Origin: Demequina gelatinilytica
GTDB taxonomy: Bacteria; Actinomycetota; Actinomycetes; Actinomycetales; Demequinaceae
DNA length: 64,000 nucleotides
Direction: 5' to 3'
NCBI RefSeq assembly: GCF_000971115.1
Contig: NZ_BBLV01000002.1
Coordinates: forward strand, 62,001 to 126,000
Part shown: in pieces, positions 53,082 to 64,000 of the stretch
How positions within the stretch are numbered: the first letter of the stretch is position 1
How the letters are laid out: every line of letters starts with the position of its first letter
The notes under the pieces: generated by a model
Database searches by the model: none
The model's input: only the letters and a program-made list of their open reading frames with translations
What the model was told of the DNA's origin: nothing
Position numbers and translations under genes: made by a program

Positions 53082-53273
53082 TCAGGCCTGCGCGGGGCTC
53101 CCCGGCTGCGCCGACCGGGGCGCCTCGCCCGCCTCGTCCCCCGCCTCGGCAGCAGCGAGCGCCGCGCGCTCGTTGCGATCCGCACGGATCACCGCGCGCA
53201 TCACGTACCAGAACAGCGCACCCACGCCGATCGACGGGATGACACCCACCAGCACCTGCTGCCAGATCGGCAT
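53082..53273 (-). CDS. small single-span membrane protein downstream of lysS
   Basis: 63 residues: one membrane span (QVLVGVIPSIGVGALFWYVMRAVI) and a charged, Ala/Glu-rich tail. The ATG is one base beyond the lysS stop, so it is translated from the lysS mRNA. Similar small proteins follow lysS in related actinobacteria. Function unknown. Confidence 0.78.
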   Translation of the reverse strand: MPIWQQVLVGVIPSIGVGALFWYVMRAVIRADRNERAALAAAEAGDEAGEAPRSAQPGSPAQA

Positions 53274-53274
53274 G

Positions 53275-56224
<2,950 letters not shown>

Positions 56225-56318
56225 GATCCGCGCCGCGGCGTCGCCAGGCGTAGCCTGGAACGGCGCCCCACCAGGCGCATCGTCCCCGTCAGGAAACCCT
56301 CGGGACCAAGGTCGGAAT

Positions 56319-56334
56319 ATACCCCCCGGGGTAT
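56319..56334. promoter_or_regulatory. CsoR/CstR-type operator before the CoA-disulfide reductase gene
   Basis: TACCCC-CC-GGGGTA (56320-56333) with flanking A/T. A TAGCCT -10 box follows at 56339-56344, so the site overlaps the -35/spacer region. Confidence 0.8.
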
Positions 56335-56375
56335 CTGTTAGCCTGGTTCACGAACTTTCGACGGAAGGACATCGC

Positions 56376-58058
56376 ATGCGCATCCTGGTGATCGGTGGAG
56401 TGGCGGGCGGCATGAGCGCCGCGGCCCGGGCACGCCGGCTCAACGAGCAGGCCGAGATCATCGTGTTCGAGAAGGGCAAGTACGTCTCCTTCGCGAACTG
56501 CGGGCTCCCGTACCACGTGGGCGGCGAGATCGAGCAGGACTCGTACCTGCTGCTCCACTCCCCCGCCTCGCTCAAGGCGGAGCTCGACCTCGACGTCCGC
56601 ATCGAGCACGAGGTCATCAGCATCGACCGCGAGGCGCAGACCGTCCTGGTCGCGACCCCGGCCGGCACCGAGACCTTCGAGTACGACGCGCTCGTGCTCT
56701 CCCCCGGCGCGGACGCCATCGTCCCGCCCATCCCCGGCGTCGACCTCCCGCAGGTCACTCACCTGCGCACCGTCGACGAGGCGCGCGAGCTCGCCGCCCG
56801 CACGGCGACCGCCAAACGCGCCGTCGTCATGGGCGCCGGCTTCATCGGCCTCGAGACGGCCGAGGCGTTCCGCCACCGCGGCCTCGAGGTCACGCTCGTC
56901 GAGCTCGCGCCTCAGGTGCTCCCGCCGCTCGCGCCCGAGATGAGCGCGCTCGTGGAGAAGGAGCTGCGCGCGCACGGCGTCGACGTCCGCACCGGCGTCG
57001 CCGCGACGGGGATCCGCGAGGGCGGGGACGATGCGGCGGTCACCGTGACGCTCGGCGACGGCACGGAGGTAGCCGCCGACATCGTCGTGATGTCGGTGGG
57101 CGTGAGGCCCAACACCGCGCTCGCCGCCGAGGCCGGCCTCGAGCTGACCGACCGCGGCGCGATCCTGGTCGACTCGCTGCAGCAGACGTCCGACCCGCAC
57201 ATCTGGGCCGCCGGCGACGCGATCGCCGTGCGCCACGGCGTCACCGGCCAGGTGGGCCCCGTGCCGCTCGCCGGACCGGCGAACCGCCAGGGCCGCCGCG
57301 CCGCGGACTCGATCATGGGCCGCGTCGACCAGGCGCAGCCCGTGCTGGGCACCGCCATCGTGCGCGCCTTCGGGCTCACCGCTGCCATGACGGGCGCCTC
57401 GCCCCGCATGCTCGACGCGGCCGGCATCGAGTACTTCGTGGTCCACACCCACCCGGGCAACCACGCCGGCTACTACCCCGGCTCGCAGATCCTGCACCTC
57501 ATGGGCGTGTTCTCACCCGAGGGCAAGCTGCTCGGCGCGCAGGCCGTGGGCCCCGACGGCGCCGACAAGCGCATCGATGTGCTCGCGACCGCGCTGCGCG
57601 CCGGCATGGACGTCGACGACATCGCGGAGCTCGAGCTCGCGTACGCGCCGCCGTTCGGCTCGGCGAAGGACCCGGTCAACATGCTCGGCTTCCTCGCGCA
57701 GAACGTGGTCAACGGCACCACCAAGGTGTGGCGCTTCCAGGACCTCGACTGGGCGCGCGAGAACGCGCTGCTCATCGACGTCCGCTCGGAGCGCGAGTAC
57801 GCGATGGGCCACCTTCCCGAGGCGCTCAACCTCCCGCACACGCACATCCGTGAGTACATCGAGGGCGTCAAGCAGATGGCTGCCGGCCGTCCGGTGCGCG
57901 TGCTGTGCGCCTCGGGCGTCCGCTCCTACTACGCGCACCGCGTGCTCGCGCAGCACGGCCTCGACTCCGCGACGCTCGACGGCGGCATGTTCACGCTGGT
58001 CGAGGCGGTCCCGGGTCTCGAGCTCGCGACGGGGGCGTTCCAGCCGGCGAACGCCTGA
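56376..58058 (+). CDS. CoA-disulfide (persulfide) reductase with C-terminal rhodanese domain
   Basis: 560 residues. A FAD/NAD(P)H disulfide oxidoreductase module (1 to about 450) has VIGGVAGGMSAAARARRL, active Cys42 in FANCGLPYHVGG, a second dinucleotide motif VVMGAGFIGLETAEAF and the FAD end motif IWAAGDA. A rhodanese module (about 460-550) follows with catalytic Cys511 in VLCASGVRSYYAH. CoADR-RHD enzymes reduce CoA persulfides/disulfides and release sulfide. The regulator-operator arrangement upstream points to induction by reactive sulfur. AAGGA lies 8 nt before the ATG. Confidence 0.93.
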   Translation: MRILVIGGVAGGMSAAARARRLNEQAEIIVFEKGKYVSFANCGLPYHVGGEIEQDSYLLLHSPASLKAELDLDVRIEHEVISIDREAQTVLVATPAGTETFEYDALVLSPGADAIVPPIPGVDLPQVTHLRTVDEARELAARTATAKRAVVMGAGFIGLETAEAFRHRGLEVTLVELAPQVLPPLAPEMSALVEKELRAHGVDVRTGVAATGIREGGDDAAVTVTLGDGTEVAADIVVMSVGVRPNTALAAEAGLELTDRGAILVDSLQQTSDPHIWAAGDAIAVRHGVTGQVGPVPLAGPANRQGRRAADSIMGRVDQAQPVLGTAIVRAFGLTAAMTGASPRMLDAAGIEYFVVHTHPGNHAGYYPGSQILHLMGVFSPEGKLLGAQAVGPDGADKRIDVLATALRAGMDVDDIAELELAYAPPFGSAKDPVNMLGFLAQNVVNGTTKVWRFQDLDWARENALLIDVRSEREYAMGHLPEALNLPHTHIREYIEGVKQMAAGRPVRVLCASGVRSYYAHRVLAQHGLDSATLDGGMFTLVEAVPGLELATGAFQPANA

Positions 58059-58074
58059 CCCTCCGCGACAGCCC

Positions 58075-58169
58075 GACAGCGGCAACGGATCTCGAACCGA
58101 CACGCCGCATCGTCCCCCCTGGGGGCGGTGCGGCGTCGGCGTGTCGGGACCAGCTCCGTTGCGCCTGTC
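58075..58169. repeat. 95-bp palindromic intergenic repeat, copy C
   Basis: Ends GACAGCGGCAACGGATCTCG / AGCTCCGTTGCGCCTGTC. The inner arms CGACACGCCG / CGGCGTGTCG enclose GCATCGTCCCCCC. It lies between the convergent CDR and nadB stops and could act as a terminator for both. Confidence 0.88.
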
Positions 58170-58193
58170 GGGGCGGGGCGGGCGACCGCGCCG

Positions 58194-59888
58194 CTACTCG
58201 CCCAGCTCGAGCGGCGCCTTCGCGAACACCAGCGTGCCGTCGGGATCCAGCCGAGCCGCGAGACGCACCGCCCACTCGTCATCGGTCGCCGGGAAGTCGG
58301 ACCGCTGATGCCCGCCGCGCGACTCCTCGCGCCGCAGCGCCGCCTCGCACAGCACCGACGCCGTCGCGACGATGTTCGTGGCCTCCCACTCCGCCACCTG
58401 CGGCATCACGGTGGTGACCGGCTCGGTGTGGAACCGCGCACGGATGCGATCCAGCCGCGCGACGGCGTCGTCGAGCCCGTCGCCGTCGCGGACCGGCCCT
58501 GCGCCCTCGTGCGCGATCGCCTGGACGCGCGGGCGCATCGTCGCCGGGACCAGGGCGGACTCCCCCACCCGCTCGACGGGTTCGAGCTGCGGGAGCACGC
58601 CGTCCGCGACCATCGCGGCGGCGTCGCGCGCCGCCCGGCGGGCGAACACGAGCCCCTCGAGCAGGGAGTTCGACGCGAGGCGGTTGGCACCGTGGACCCC
58701 GGTGCAGGCCGCCTCGCCGATCGCGTAGAGGCCCTTCTGGGTCGACCGTCCGGAGAGGTCGGTGAGGATGCCGCCCGAGTGGAAGTGCTGCGCCGGCGCG
58801 ACCGGGATGAGGTCGTTGGCCATGTCGAGGCCGTGCTCCTTGAGCGACGCCCAGATCGACGGGAAGCGCTTCTTGAGGAAGCCCCGCTCGAGGTGGCGGC
58901 AGTCGAGGAAGACCGAGTCCGACTCCTCCTCGCGCATCACGTCGACGATGTTGCGGCTCACCACGTCGCGGGGCGCGAGCTCGGCGAGCTCGTGGCGACC
59001 GACCATGAACCGCTCGCCCGCGCCGTTGAGCAGGTAGGCGCCCTCCCCGCGGACCGCCTCGGAGATGAGGGGGAGCTGGCCGCGCGCATTCGCACCCTGC
59101 CACAGCACGGTGGGGTGGAACTGCACGAACTCGACGTCCGCCACCGCCGCACCGGCGCGCAGCGCCGCCGCGAGGCCGTCTCCCGTGGAGGATGCGGGAT
59201 TGGTCGACGAGCGGAACACCTGACCGATGCCGCCTGTCGCGAACACCACGGCCTTGGCGAGCGCCGCCCCCACGCCGTCGCGCGATCCCTCGCCGATCAC
59301 GTGGATGGTCGCGCCGCAGACCGGGCCGGGACGGCCGTCGGCGTCGGGAGCGCCCGTGAGCAGGTCGACCACCATGGCGTGCTCGATGACCTCGATGCCG
59401 GGGTCGTTGCGGATGGCCTCGAGCTGCTCGACCAGCGCGCGGGAGACCTCCGCGCCGGTCGCATCGCCTCCCGCGTGGACGATGCGGTCGCGGTGGTGGC
59501 CGCCCTCGCGCGTCAGGGTGAGGTCGCCGTTGGGGCCGGTGTCGAACTGCGCGCCGCGGCGCAGGAGCTTGCGGATGGAGTGCGGCCCCTCGGTCACCAG
59601 GACGCGCACGGCCTCCTCGGAGCACAGCCCCACCCCGGCGACGAGCGTGTCCTCGAGGTGCTCCTCGGGGGTGTCCTCCGGGTCCAGCGCCGCCGCGATG
59701 CCGCCCTGCGCCCACACGGTGGATCCCGAGCTCAGCAGGCCCTTGGTCACCACGAGCACGCGGTCCACCCGCTCACGCAGGTCCAGCGCGGTGGTGAGCC
59801 CGGCGATGCCGGACCCCACCACGATGACGTCGGTCTCGATGGTCCAGCCGGGCTGAGGCGCGGCAAGGCTGCGCACGAAGGCGGTCAT
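58194..59888 (-). CDS. nadB: L-aspartate oxidase
   Basis: 564 residues, FAD flavoprotein of the succinate-dehydrogenase/aspartate-oxidase family: VIVVGSGIAGLTTALDL, SSGSTVWAQGGIAAAL, EFVQFHPTVLW, HFHSGGILTDLSGRST and LYAIGEAACTGVHGANRLASNSLLEGLVF. It oxidises L-aspartate to iminoaspartate, the first NAD-synthesis step. A TAGCCT -10 box ends 7 nt before the ATG at 59888 (leaderless), so the gene can be expressed independently of panD. No nadA is visible. Confidence 0.95.
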   Translation of the reverse strand: MTAFVRSLAAPQPGWTIETDVIVVGSGIAGLTTALDLRERVDRVLVVTKGLLSSGSTVWAQGGIAAALDPEDTPEEHLEDTLVAGVGLCSEEAVRVLVTEGPHSIRKLLRRGAQFDTGPNGDLTLTREGGHHRDRIVHAGGDATGAEVSRALVEQLEAIRNDPGIEVIEHAMVVDLLTGAPDADGRPGPVCGATIHVIGEGSRDGVGAALAKAVVFATGGIGQVFRSSTNPASSTGDGLAAALRAGAAVADVEFVQFHPTVLWQGANARGQLPLISEAVRGEGAYLLNGAGERFMVGRHELAELAPRDVVSRNIVDVMREEESDSVFLDCRHLERGFLKKRFPSIWASLKEHGLDMANDLIPVAPAQHFHSGGILTDLSGRSTQKGLYAIGEAACTGVHGANRLASNSLLEGLVFARRAARDAAAMVADGVLPQLEPVERVGESALVPATMRPRVQAIAHEGAGPVRDGDGLDDAVARLDRIRARFHTEPVTTVMPQVAEWEATNIVATASVLCEAALRREESRGGHQRSDFPATDDEWAVRLAARLDPDGTLVFAKAPLELGE

Positions 59889-59895
59889 GAGGGCC

Positions 59896-59901
59896 AGGCT
59901 A
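59896..59901 (-). promoter_or_regulatory. -10 box (TAGCCT) of nadB, leaderless type
   Basis: Ends 7 nt before the ATG at 59888. Confidence 0.6.
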
Positions 59902-59943
59902 CCGGCGACGATGCGGGACCCTCGCCGCGCCCCTCCCTCTCCG

Positions 59944-60038
59944 GACAGTCGCAACGGATCTCGGATCGACACGCCGCGTCAGCCGGCACGATGCGCCCGG
60001 ACGGCCCGCGTGTCGCGGCGAGATCCGTTGCGGCTGTC
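59944..60038. repeat. 95-bp palindromic intergenic repeat, copy D
   Basis: Ends GACAGTCGCAACGGATCTCG / CGAGATCCGTTGCGGCTGTC, nearly perfect over 20 bp (one mismatch). Inner arms are CGACACGC / GCGTGTCG. The right end supplies two bases of the panD TGA stop. Confidence 0.9.
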
Positions 60039-60510
60039 AGGACGGGGAGGCGGGGTAGGCGTCCCAGCCCTGCGTGTGGAACCCGTGCACCGGCAGGCCC
60101 GAGGGCTCGAGCCCGGCGGCGTTGTCCGGGACCAGCCCGGGCTCGTCGGAGAGCTCGACCACGCGGTTGGCGCCGTCGACGAAGACCACATGCGGCTCGA
60201 AGGTCCGCGCCTCGGCATCGGCCAGCATGCCGTAACCGATGATGATCACCAGGTCGCCCTCGGTGATGAGGTGCGCGGCCGCGCCGTTGATGCACAGCAC
60301 CCCCGAGCCGCGCTCACCCGGGATCGCGTACGTGGTGAGCCGCGCGCCGTTGGTGACGTCGACGATGTCCACCTGCTGCCCGGGCAGCAGATCCGCCGCC
60401 TCCATGAGGTCGACGTCGATGGTGACGGACCCCACGTAGTGGAGGTCCGCCTGGGTCACGGTGGCCCGGTGGATCTTGGAGATCATCATCGGGCGCTGAA
60501 GCGAGGTCAT
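60037..60510 (-). CDS. panD: aspartate 1-decarboxylase (pyruvoyl-dependent)
   Basis: 157 residues. The self-cleavage site is Gly27-Ser28 in [15 protein letters not shown], producing the pyruvoyl group; [20 protein letters not shown] and [13 protein letters not shown] complete the double-psi barrel. It makes beta-alanine for pantothenate. AGAAGG lies 7 nt before the ATG. The C-terminal about 30 residues extend beyond the usual about 127-residue family length, up to a stop codon formed by repeat D. Confidence 0.94.
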   Translation of the reverse strand: MTSLQRPMMISKIHRATVTQADLHYVGSVTIDVDLMEAADLLPGQQVDIVDVTNGARLTTYAIPGERGSGVLCINGAAAHLITEGDLVIIIGYGMLADAEARTFEPHVVFVDGANRVVELSDEPGLVPDNAAGLEPSGLPVHGFHTQGWDAYPASPS

Positions 60511-60529
60511 GAGAAGCCTTCTGACTCTG

Positions 60530-60624
60530 GACAGCACGAACGGAGTTCGCCGTGACACGCCGGGGATCGGGTCACTATGCGCCGGCCGGCCCGGCGTGTC
60601 GGGACCAGCTCCGTTGGGGCTGTC
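60530..60624. repeat. 95-bp palindromic intergenic repeat, copy E
   Basis: Ends GACAGCACGAACGGAGTTCG / AGCTCCGTTGGGGCTGTC. Inner arms GACACGCCGGG / CCCGGCGTGTC form a 10- to 11-bp stem. It lies between panC and panD on the same strand. Confidence 0.9.
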
Positions 60625-60645
60625 GGGCGGGGTGGGCGGTACGCG

Positions 60646-61506
60646 TCAGGCGAACCGCGTCACCAGGTTGTCGATGAGCCGGGTCTCGCCCACGCGGGCA
60701 GCGACGGCGAGCACCGCCTCTCCACGGTAGCCCTCGGGCACCACATCGGCGGTCACGGGATCCTGGAACTCGAGGTAATCGACGTCGACGTCCGGCTCGG
60801 AGGCGAGCACGGCACGCCCGACCGCGAGCGCGGCGGACACCCCCGCGCCCGACCTGACCGCCGCATCGGCCTCTCGCAGCGCCGCGGAGAGGGCGAGCGC
60901 GCGCTCCCGCTCGGCGGGCGACAGGAACACGTTGCGCGAGGACAGCGCGAGGCCGTCCTTGTCGCGCACGGTCGGCACGGCCACCACCTGGACGGGGAAG
61001 TTGAGGTCGCGGACCATGGTCCGCACGGCGATGACCTGCTGCGCATCCTTCTGCCCGAAGAACGCCAGGTCCGGCTGGGTGAGGTTGAGAAGCTTCGCCA
61101 CCACGGTGAGCACGCCGTCGAAGTGGCCGGGACGATGCGCGCCCTCGAAGACCTCGCCGATCGCGCCCGCGGAGACCGTCACCACCGGCTCGCCGCCCGC
61201 GTAGACCTCCTCGACGGACGGCGCGAAGACCACGTCCACGCCGAGCGGTTCGAGCAGCGCGCAGTCCTCGTCGAGCGTGCGCGGGTACCGGTCGAGGTCG
61301 TCCGCATCGTCGAACTGGAGCGGGTTGACGAAGATGGTCACCACCACCTCGTCGGCGCCCTCGCGGGCCGCGCGCACCAGCGCCAGGTGGCCCTCATGCA
61401 GCGCACCCATGGTCATGACGACCGCCCGCGACGCGCGGTCCCCCGCACGCCTGGAGGGCCGCGTCGCGGCACCTCTGAGGTCGCTCGCCGTGTGGACGAT
61501 GCGCAT
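60646..61506 (-). CDS. panC: pantothenate synthetase (pantoate-beta-alanine ligase)
   Basis: 286 residues with VVMTMGALHEGHLALVRAA (HxGH nucleotide motif), FVNPLQFDDADDLDRYPR, LFFGQKDAQQ-type segment AFFGQKDAQQVIAVRTMV, VPTVRDKDGLALSSRNVFLSPAER. It condenses pantoate with beta-alanine from PanD. The ATG shares its A with the DUF2520 stop (TGATG). Confidence 0.95.
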   Translation of the reverse strand: MRIVHTASDLRGAATRPSRRAGDRASRAVVMTMGALHEGHLALVRAAREGADEVVVTIFVNPLQFDDADDLDRYPRTLDEDCALLEPLGVDVVFAPSVEEVYAGGEPVVTVSAGAIGEVFEGAHRPGHFDGVLTVVAKLLNLTQPDLAFFGQKDAQQVIAVRTMVRDLNFPVQVVAVPTVRDKDGLALSSRNVFLSPAERERALALSAALREADAAVRSGAGVSAALAVGRAVLASEPDVDVDYLEFQDPVTADVVPEGYRGEAVLAVAARVGETRLIDNLVTRFA

Positions 61507-62435
61507 CAATCTCCCATTCCGTCGGTGCCGAGCGTCGCGATGAGGTCGGCGTACTGCGCGGGGCCGATGCGGCCGCCGCTGAGCGCCAGGTCTGCCGTGG
61601 CGCGCGCCATGGCACGATACGCGAAAAGCGCCTCGGGCTGCCCCTCGAGCGCCCGCAGGTGCGCCGCGACCGTGCCGGCGTCGCCGCGGACCACAGGCCC
61701 GGTCAGGGTGGAGACGGCGCCCGGGGCGTCGCGCAGGGCCCCGTCGACGGACGCGTGGATGAGCGGCCCGAGCACACGCGCGGGCTCCTCGATCCCGATG
61801 CGCGCGAGCACCCCGCTCGCCTGCGCGACGGCCGTGACCACGTGGTTCGCGCCGTGCACCAGCGCCGCGTGATAGAGCGGGCGGTCCCACTCCTCCACGA
61901 CCACGGGCTCGCCGCCCATCTCCACCACGAGCGCCTGCGCGATCGGCAGCATGCCCGGAGGCGCGGTGACCGCGAACACGGCGTCGGTGAGCCGTGAACG
62001 GTCCATCGACGTGCCGGTGAAGGTCATCGCGGGGTGGATCGCGAGCGGCACGATCCCGGCGGCACCCGACTGCGCGAGCACGTCGATGCCGTGCCGGCCG
62101 GACGTGTGCACCACCAGCTGGCCGGGGCGCCACGCCTCGACCTTCGCAAGGCCCGCGGCCACGGGCGCGATCGCATCGTCCGGGACGGTGAGGAGCACCA
62201 GCTCGGCGGCGCGCACCACCTCGTCCGGGTCGGCCACCGGGACACCCGGCAGGAGCGCGTCGATGCGCGACAGCGTCGCATCCGAGACCCCGGATGCGGC
62301 GACGATCTCATGGCCGGCCTCGCGCAGCGCGGCCGCGAGCACCGCTCCCACGCGGCCCGCCCCCACCACGCCGATGCGCAGGCGCCCGGGCCGTCGCGTG
62401 TTGCCGTTGACCGCGTGTCCGCGGACGTCATCCAT
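61506..62435 (-). CDS. Rossmann-like and DUF2520 domain protein
   Basis: 309 residues: an N-terminal NAD(P)-binding Rossmann domain (IGVVGAGRVGAVLAAALREAGHEIV, VLLTVPDDAI, VVHTSGRHG) and a C-terminal all-helical DUF2520 domain (HAALVHGANHVVTAVAQAS). It is usually adjacent to panC in actinobacteria and has been proposed as a reductase-like or ketopantoate-related protein, though this is not proven. It overlaps the upstream PH-domain gene by 8 bp. Confidence 0.9.
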   Translation of the reverse strand: MDDVRGHAVNGNTRRPGRLRIGVVGAGRVGAVLAAALREAGHEIVAASGVSDATLSRIDALLPGVPVADPDEVVRAAELVLLTVPDDAIAPVAAGLAKVEAWRPGQLVVHTSGRHGIDVLAQSGAAGIVPLAIHPAMTFTGTSMDRSRLTDAVFAVTAPPGMLPIAQALVVEMGGEPVVVEEWDRPLYHAALVHGANHVVTAVAQASGVLARIGIEEPARVLGPLIHASVDGALRDAPGAVSTLTGPVVRGDAGTVAAHLRALEGQPEALFAYRAMARATADLALSGGRIGPAQYADLIATLGTDGMGD

Positions 62436-64000
62436 GCGGGTCTCCTTCGGGAGCGGAGGGAGCAGAGGAAGCTGAGGGGCCGGCGGGCGCCGCCGGCGCG
62501 AGCCCGACCGCGGTCATCCACTGCTCGGGGGTCTGGCGCCTCCGGCCCTCGCCGGCCCTCGCCGCCTGCGCGTCGAGCAGCGCGATCGCGTCGTCGAGGT
62601 CCAGGTGCGCCGCGACCGGCGTGACCGGCCCCGCGGTCGAGTGGACCTCGACGTTCGCGAGCCGCAGCGAGCGGCGCAGCGGGCCCTGGGTGAGCCCGAG
62701 CGACTGGGTGCGCTCGTGGGGGACGATCATGAGCTCGCGCGACCACCGTCCGCGCCGGATCAGCAGCGCACGCTCGGTGGCGCGCACGCCGCGGAACCGC
62801 CACTGGAAGGGGTCGAGGCGCCGCGCGCGCTCGGGGCTGGCGAGGAAGCCGCCCTCGGCCCCGGTGCCGTGGAGCGCGTAGCCCAAGGTGCCGTACGGGT
62901 CGGGCTCGCCCAGGTCGGGAAGCACCAGCCACACGGCGGTGAGGGCCTCCTCGCGCGTCGCGACCGGGTGCAGCACCGAGACCGCCTCGTCCGTGGCGCC
63001 GTAGCCGGCGACGTTGAGCGTGATGCGCCACCAGTCCTGGCCGCGCCACAGCAGCGGCTGGTGCAGGCGGATGGCCTGCACGCGTCCCGGCGGCACGGTC
63101 TGGCGGCGCGTCTCCATGAGGCCGTGGCGCAGACGCAGCCCGTCCGCGGACAGCGCCGCGGTGAAGCCGAAGCCCCCGTTGATGCGCGTCCAGAAGAAGC
63201 CGAGCAGCGCGCCCAGCGCACCGATGATCGCGAACAGGCTGGTACCGATCGCGGCGAGGACCCCGCCGAGCACGTCGATCTTCAGGAACACGGTCGCAAG
63301 GATCCCCGTGAGCGGCGCGAGCACCACGAACACCGCCGGGCCCGAGAAGAGCGTCGAGAGCACGAGCCGCCCGAACGGCACGCGGTACACCTCGCGCTCC
63401 TCCGCCGCCGCGACGGCCGTCCGCACGCGCTCGCGTCCCGTCAGCACGTCCTCGGGGCGCTCGAACGCGCGTGCCCGGTCGGCCGCGAGATCGCGGAGGG
63501 ACGATGCCCCGGCACCACCCGCATCGTCCTCGCCCCCGGCGGGGGCGGGCGGCGCCTCGCCGGACCTGAGCCCGGCGGCGAGGTAGAGGATCTCGTTGCG
63601 CAGCGCCTCCGCGTCCCCGAGGCGCAGGAACTTGAGCTCGACGCTCGAGCCCTCGCCGCCCGCGACCTGGACCGAGAGCGCCGCGAAGCCGAACAGCCGC
63701 GCGAGCAGCGGCTGCACCACGTCGACGGCCTGGAGCCGGTCGAGCCGCGCCTGGCGCTGCTGCTGGGTGACGATGCCGTGGCGGAGGTAGACGGCATCGT
63801 CGCCGATGCGGAACTCGGTGCGCCGCCACTGCCACACCGAGATCGCGAGCGTCGCGGCGAAGCCGAGCGCGGCGGCGATGATGAGACCGAGCAGCGGGAA
63901 CTGGTCGAAGAAGTCCCAGCCACCCTCGTCGCCGGCCACCCAGTCGGGCAGGCGCTGATGGATGACGTAGGCGAGGACGATGCCGAGCACGGCCCATCCG
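62428..64000 (-). CDS. bacterial PH-domain (bPH_2/YdbT-like) membrane protein, partial (5' end beyond window)
   Basis: At least 524 residues are visible. Paired hydrophobic spans precede each of three bPH_2 domains: EFRIGDDAVYLRHGIVTQQQRQARLDRLQAVDVVQ (about 60-150), ALSADGLRLRHGLMETRRQTVPPGRVQAIRLHQPLLWRG (about 270-370) and ERALLIRRGRWSRELMIVPHERTQSLGLTQG (about 410-490). The R-x-D/H-R-x-Q-x-[VI] pattern after each strand set is the family hallmark. Reading continues upstream of 63990 without a stop, so the true start lies outside. Function unknown. Confidence 0.9.
   Translation of the reverse strand, partial: GWAVLGIVLAYVIHQRLPDWVAGDEGGWDFFDQFPLLGLIIAAALGFAATLAISVWQWRRTEFRIGDDAVYLRHGIVTQQQRQARLDRLQAVDVVQPLLARLFGFAALSVQVAGGEGSSVELKFLRLGDAEALRNEILYLAAGLRSGEAPPAPAGGEDDAGGAGASSLRDLAADRARAFERPEDVLTGRERVRTAVAAAEEREVYRVPFGRLVLSTLFSGPAVFVVLAPLTGILATVFLKIDVLGGVLAAIGTSLFAIIGALGALLGFFWTRINGGFGFTAALSADGLRLRHGLMETRRQTVPPGRVQAIRLHQPLLWRGQDWWRITLNVAGYGATDEAVSVLHPVATREEALTAVWLVLPDLGEPDPYGTLGYALHGTGAEGGFLASPERARRLDPFQWRFRGVRATERALLIRRGRWSRELMIVPHERTQSLGLTQGPLRRSLRLANVEVHSTAGPVTPVAAHLDLDDAIALLDAQAARAGEGRRRQTPEQWMTAVGLAPAAPAGPSASSAPSAPEGDPHG

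Noticed and set aside
60511-60558. Longer N-terminus for PanD
   Set aside because: The added residues are translated from repeat copy E and there is a well-spaced AGAAGG before the ATG at 60510.

Overview
The window is high-GC DNA (roughly 70 % G+C, with strongly G/C-ending codons) from a Gram-positive actinobacterium. Marker genes include Lsr2, a WXG100 protein, CarD, DUF3263/DUF3027/DUF4031 proteins, a GroEL ending in GGMGF that lacks groES, SenX3-RegX3-like phosphate control, and a run DUF2520-panC-panD-nadB-nadC-lysS-lsr2. A secreted CBM2+GH6 cellulase and a CrtY-type lycopene cyclase fit the Cellulomonadaceae/Demequinaceae side of Micrococcales; that placement is inferred. Apart from the left-edge catabolic operon the region looks like ordinary chromosome. 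I see no phage genes, transposases, rRNA or CRISPR array.

Layout. 1-7.6 kb: a minus-strand operon for uptake and ring cleavage of an aromatic acid (ABC importer, 4-carboxy-4-hydroxy-2-oxoadipate aldolase-like, oxalomesaconate tautomerase-like, type I extradiol dioxygenase, dehydrogenase cut by the edge), with a GntR regulator; both transcription units carry the same 12-bp palindrome. 7.6-13.7 kb: ROK repressor, lycopene cyclase, a P-type metal ATPase fused to a hemerythrin-like domain, tRNA-Arg(CCT), aldo/keto reductase. 13.8-25.5 kb: cell wall and sugar-nucleotide genes (NlpC/P60, UDP-glucose dehydrogenase, ManA), DtxR-type regulator, SerC, CAP protein, MFS, cold-shock protein, HD protein, WXG100, GH6 cellulase. 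25.7-40.4 kb: groEL with two CIRCE elements, ung, tRNA-Thr(TGT), DsbA/MauE pair, Ser/Thr kinase, sugar ABC ATPase, DUF4032, rlmB-cysS and ispF-ispD-carD. 40.5-47.5 kb: pst operon, senX3-regX3-like pair and phoU, with 11-bp-spaced PHO boxes at both promoters. 47.6-54.8 kb: gpmA, ArsR-permease-thioredoxin cassette, lactonase-lsr2, lysS. 54.9-64 kb: the NAD/pantothenate gene run, split by a plus-strand CsoR-family/CoA-disulfide-reductase-rhodanese cassette that looks like a persulfide response unit.

Cross-cutting signals. (i) Five copies of a 95-96-bp imperfect palindrome lie between genes at 49.4-60.6 kb; in two the end of the element supplies the neighbouring gene's stop codon. (ii) The 9-mer GGACGATGC/GCATCGTCC occurs at least 35 times on either strand, in genes and intergenic DNA, sometimes paired as a terminator hairpin. 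(iii) At least 17 genes have a TANNNT -10 box ending 6-7 nt before the start codon, implying widespread leaderless transcription; I used this to choose starts. (iv) Related TACCCC-N2/3-GGGG(T)A operators precede the CsoR-like gene, the CoA-disulfide reductase and the ArsR cassette.
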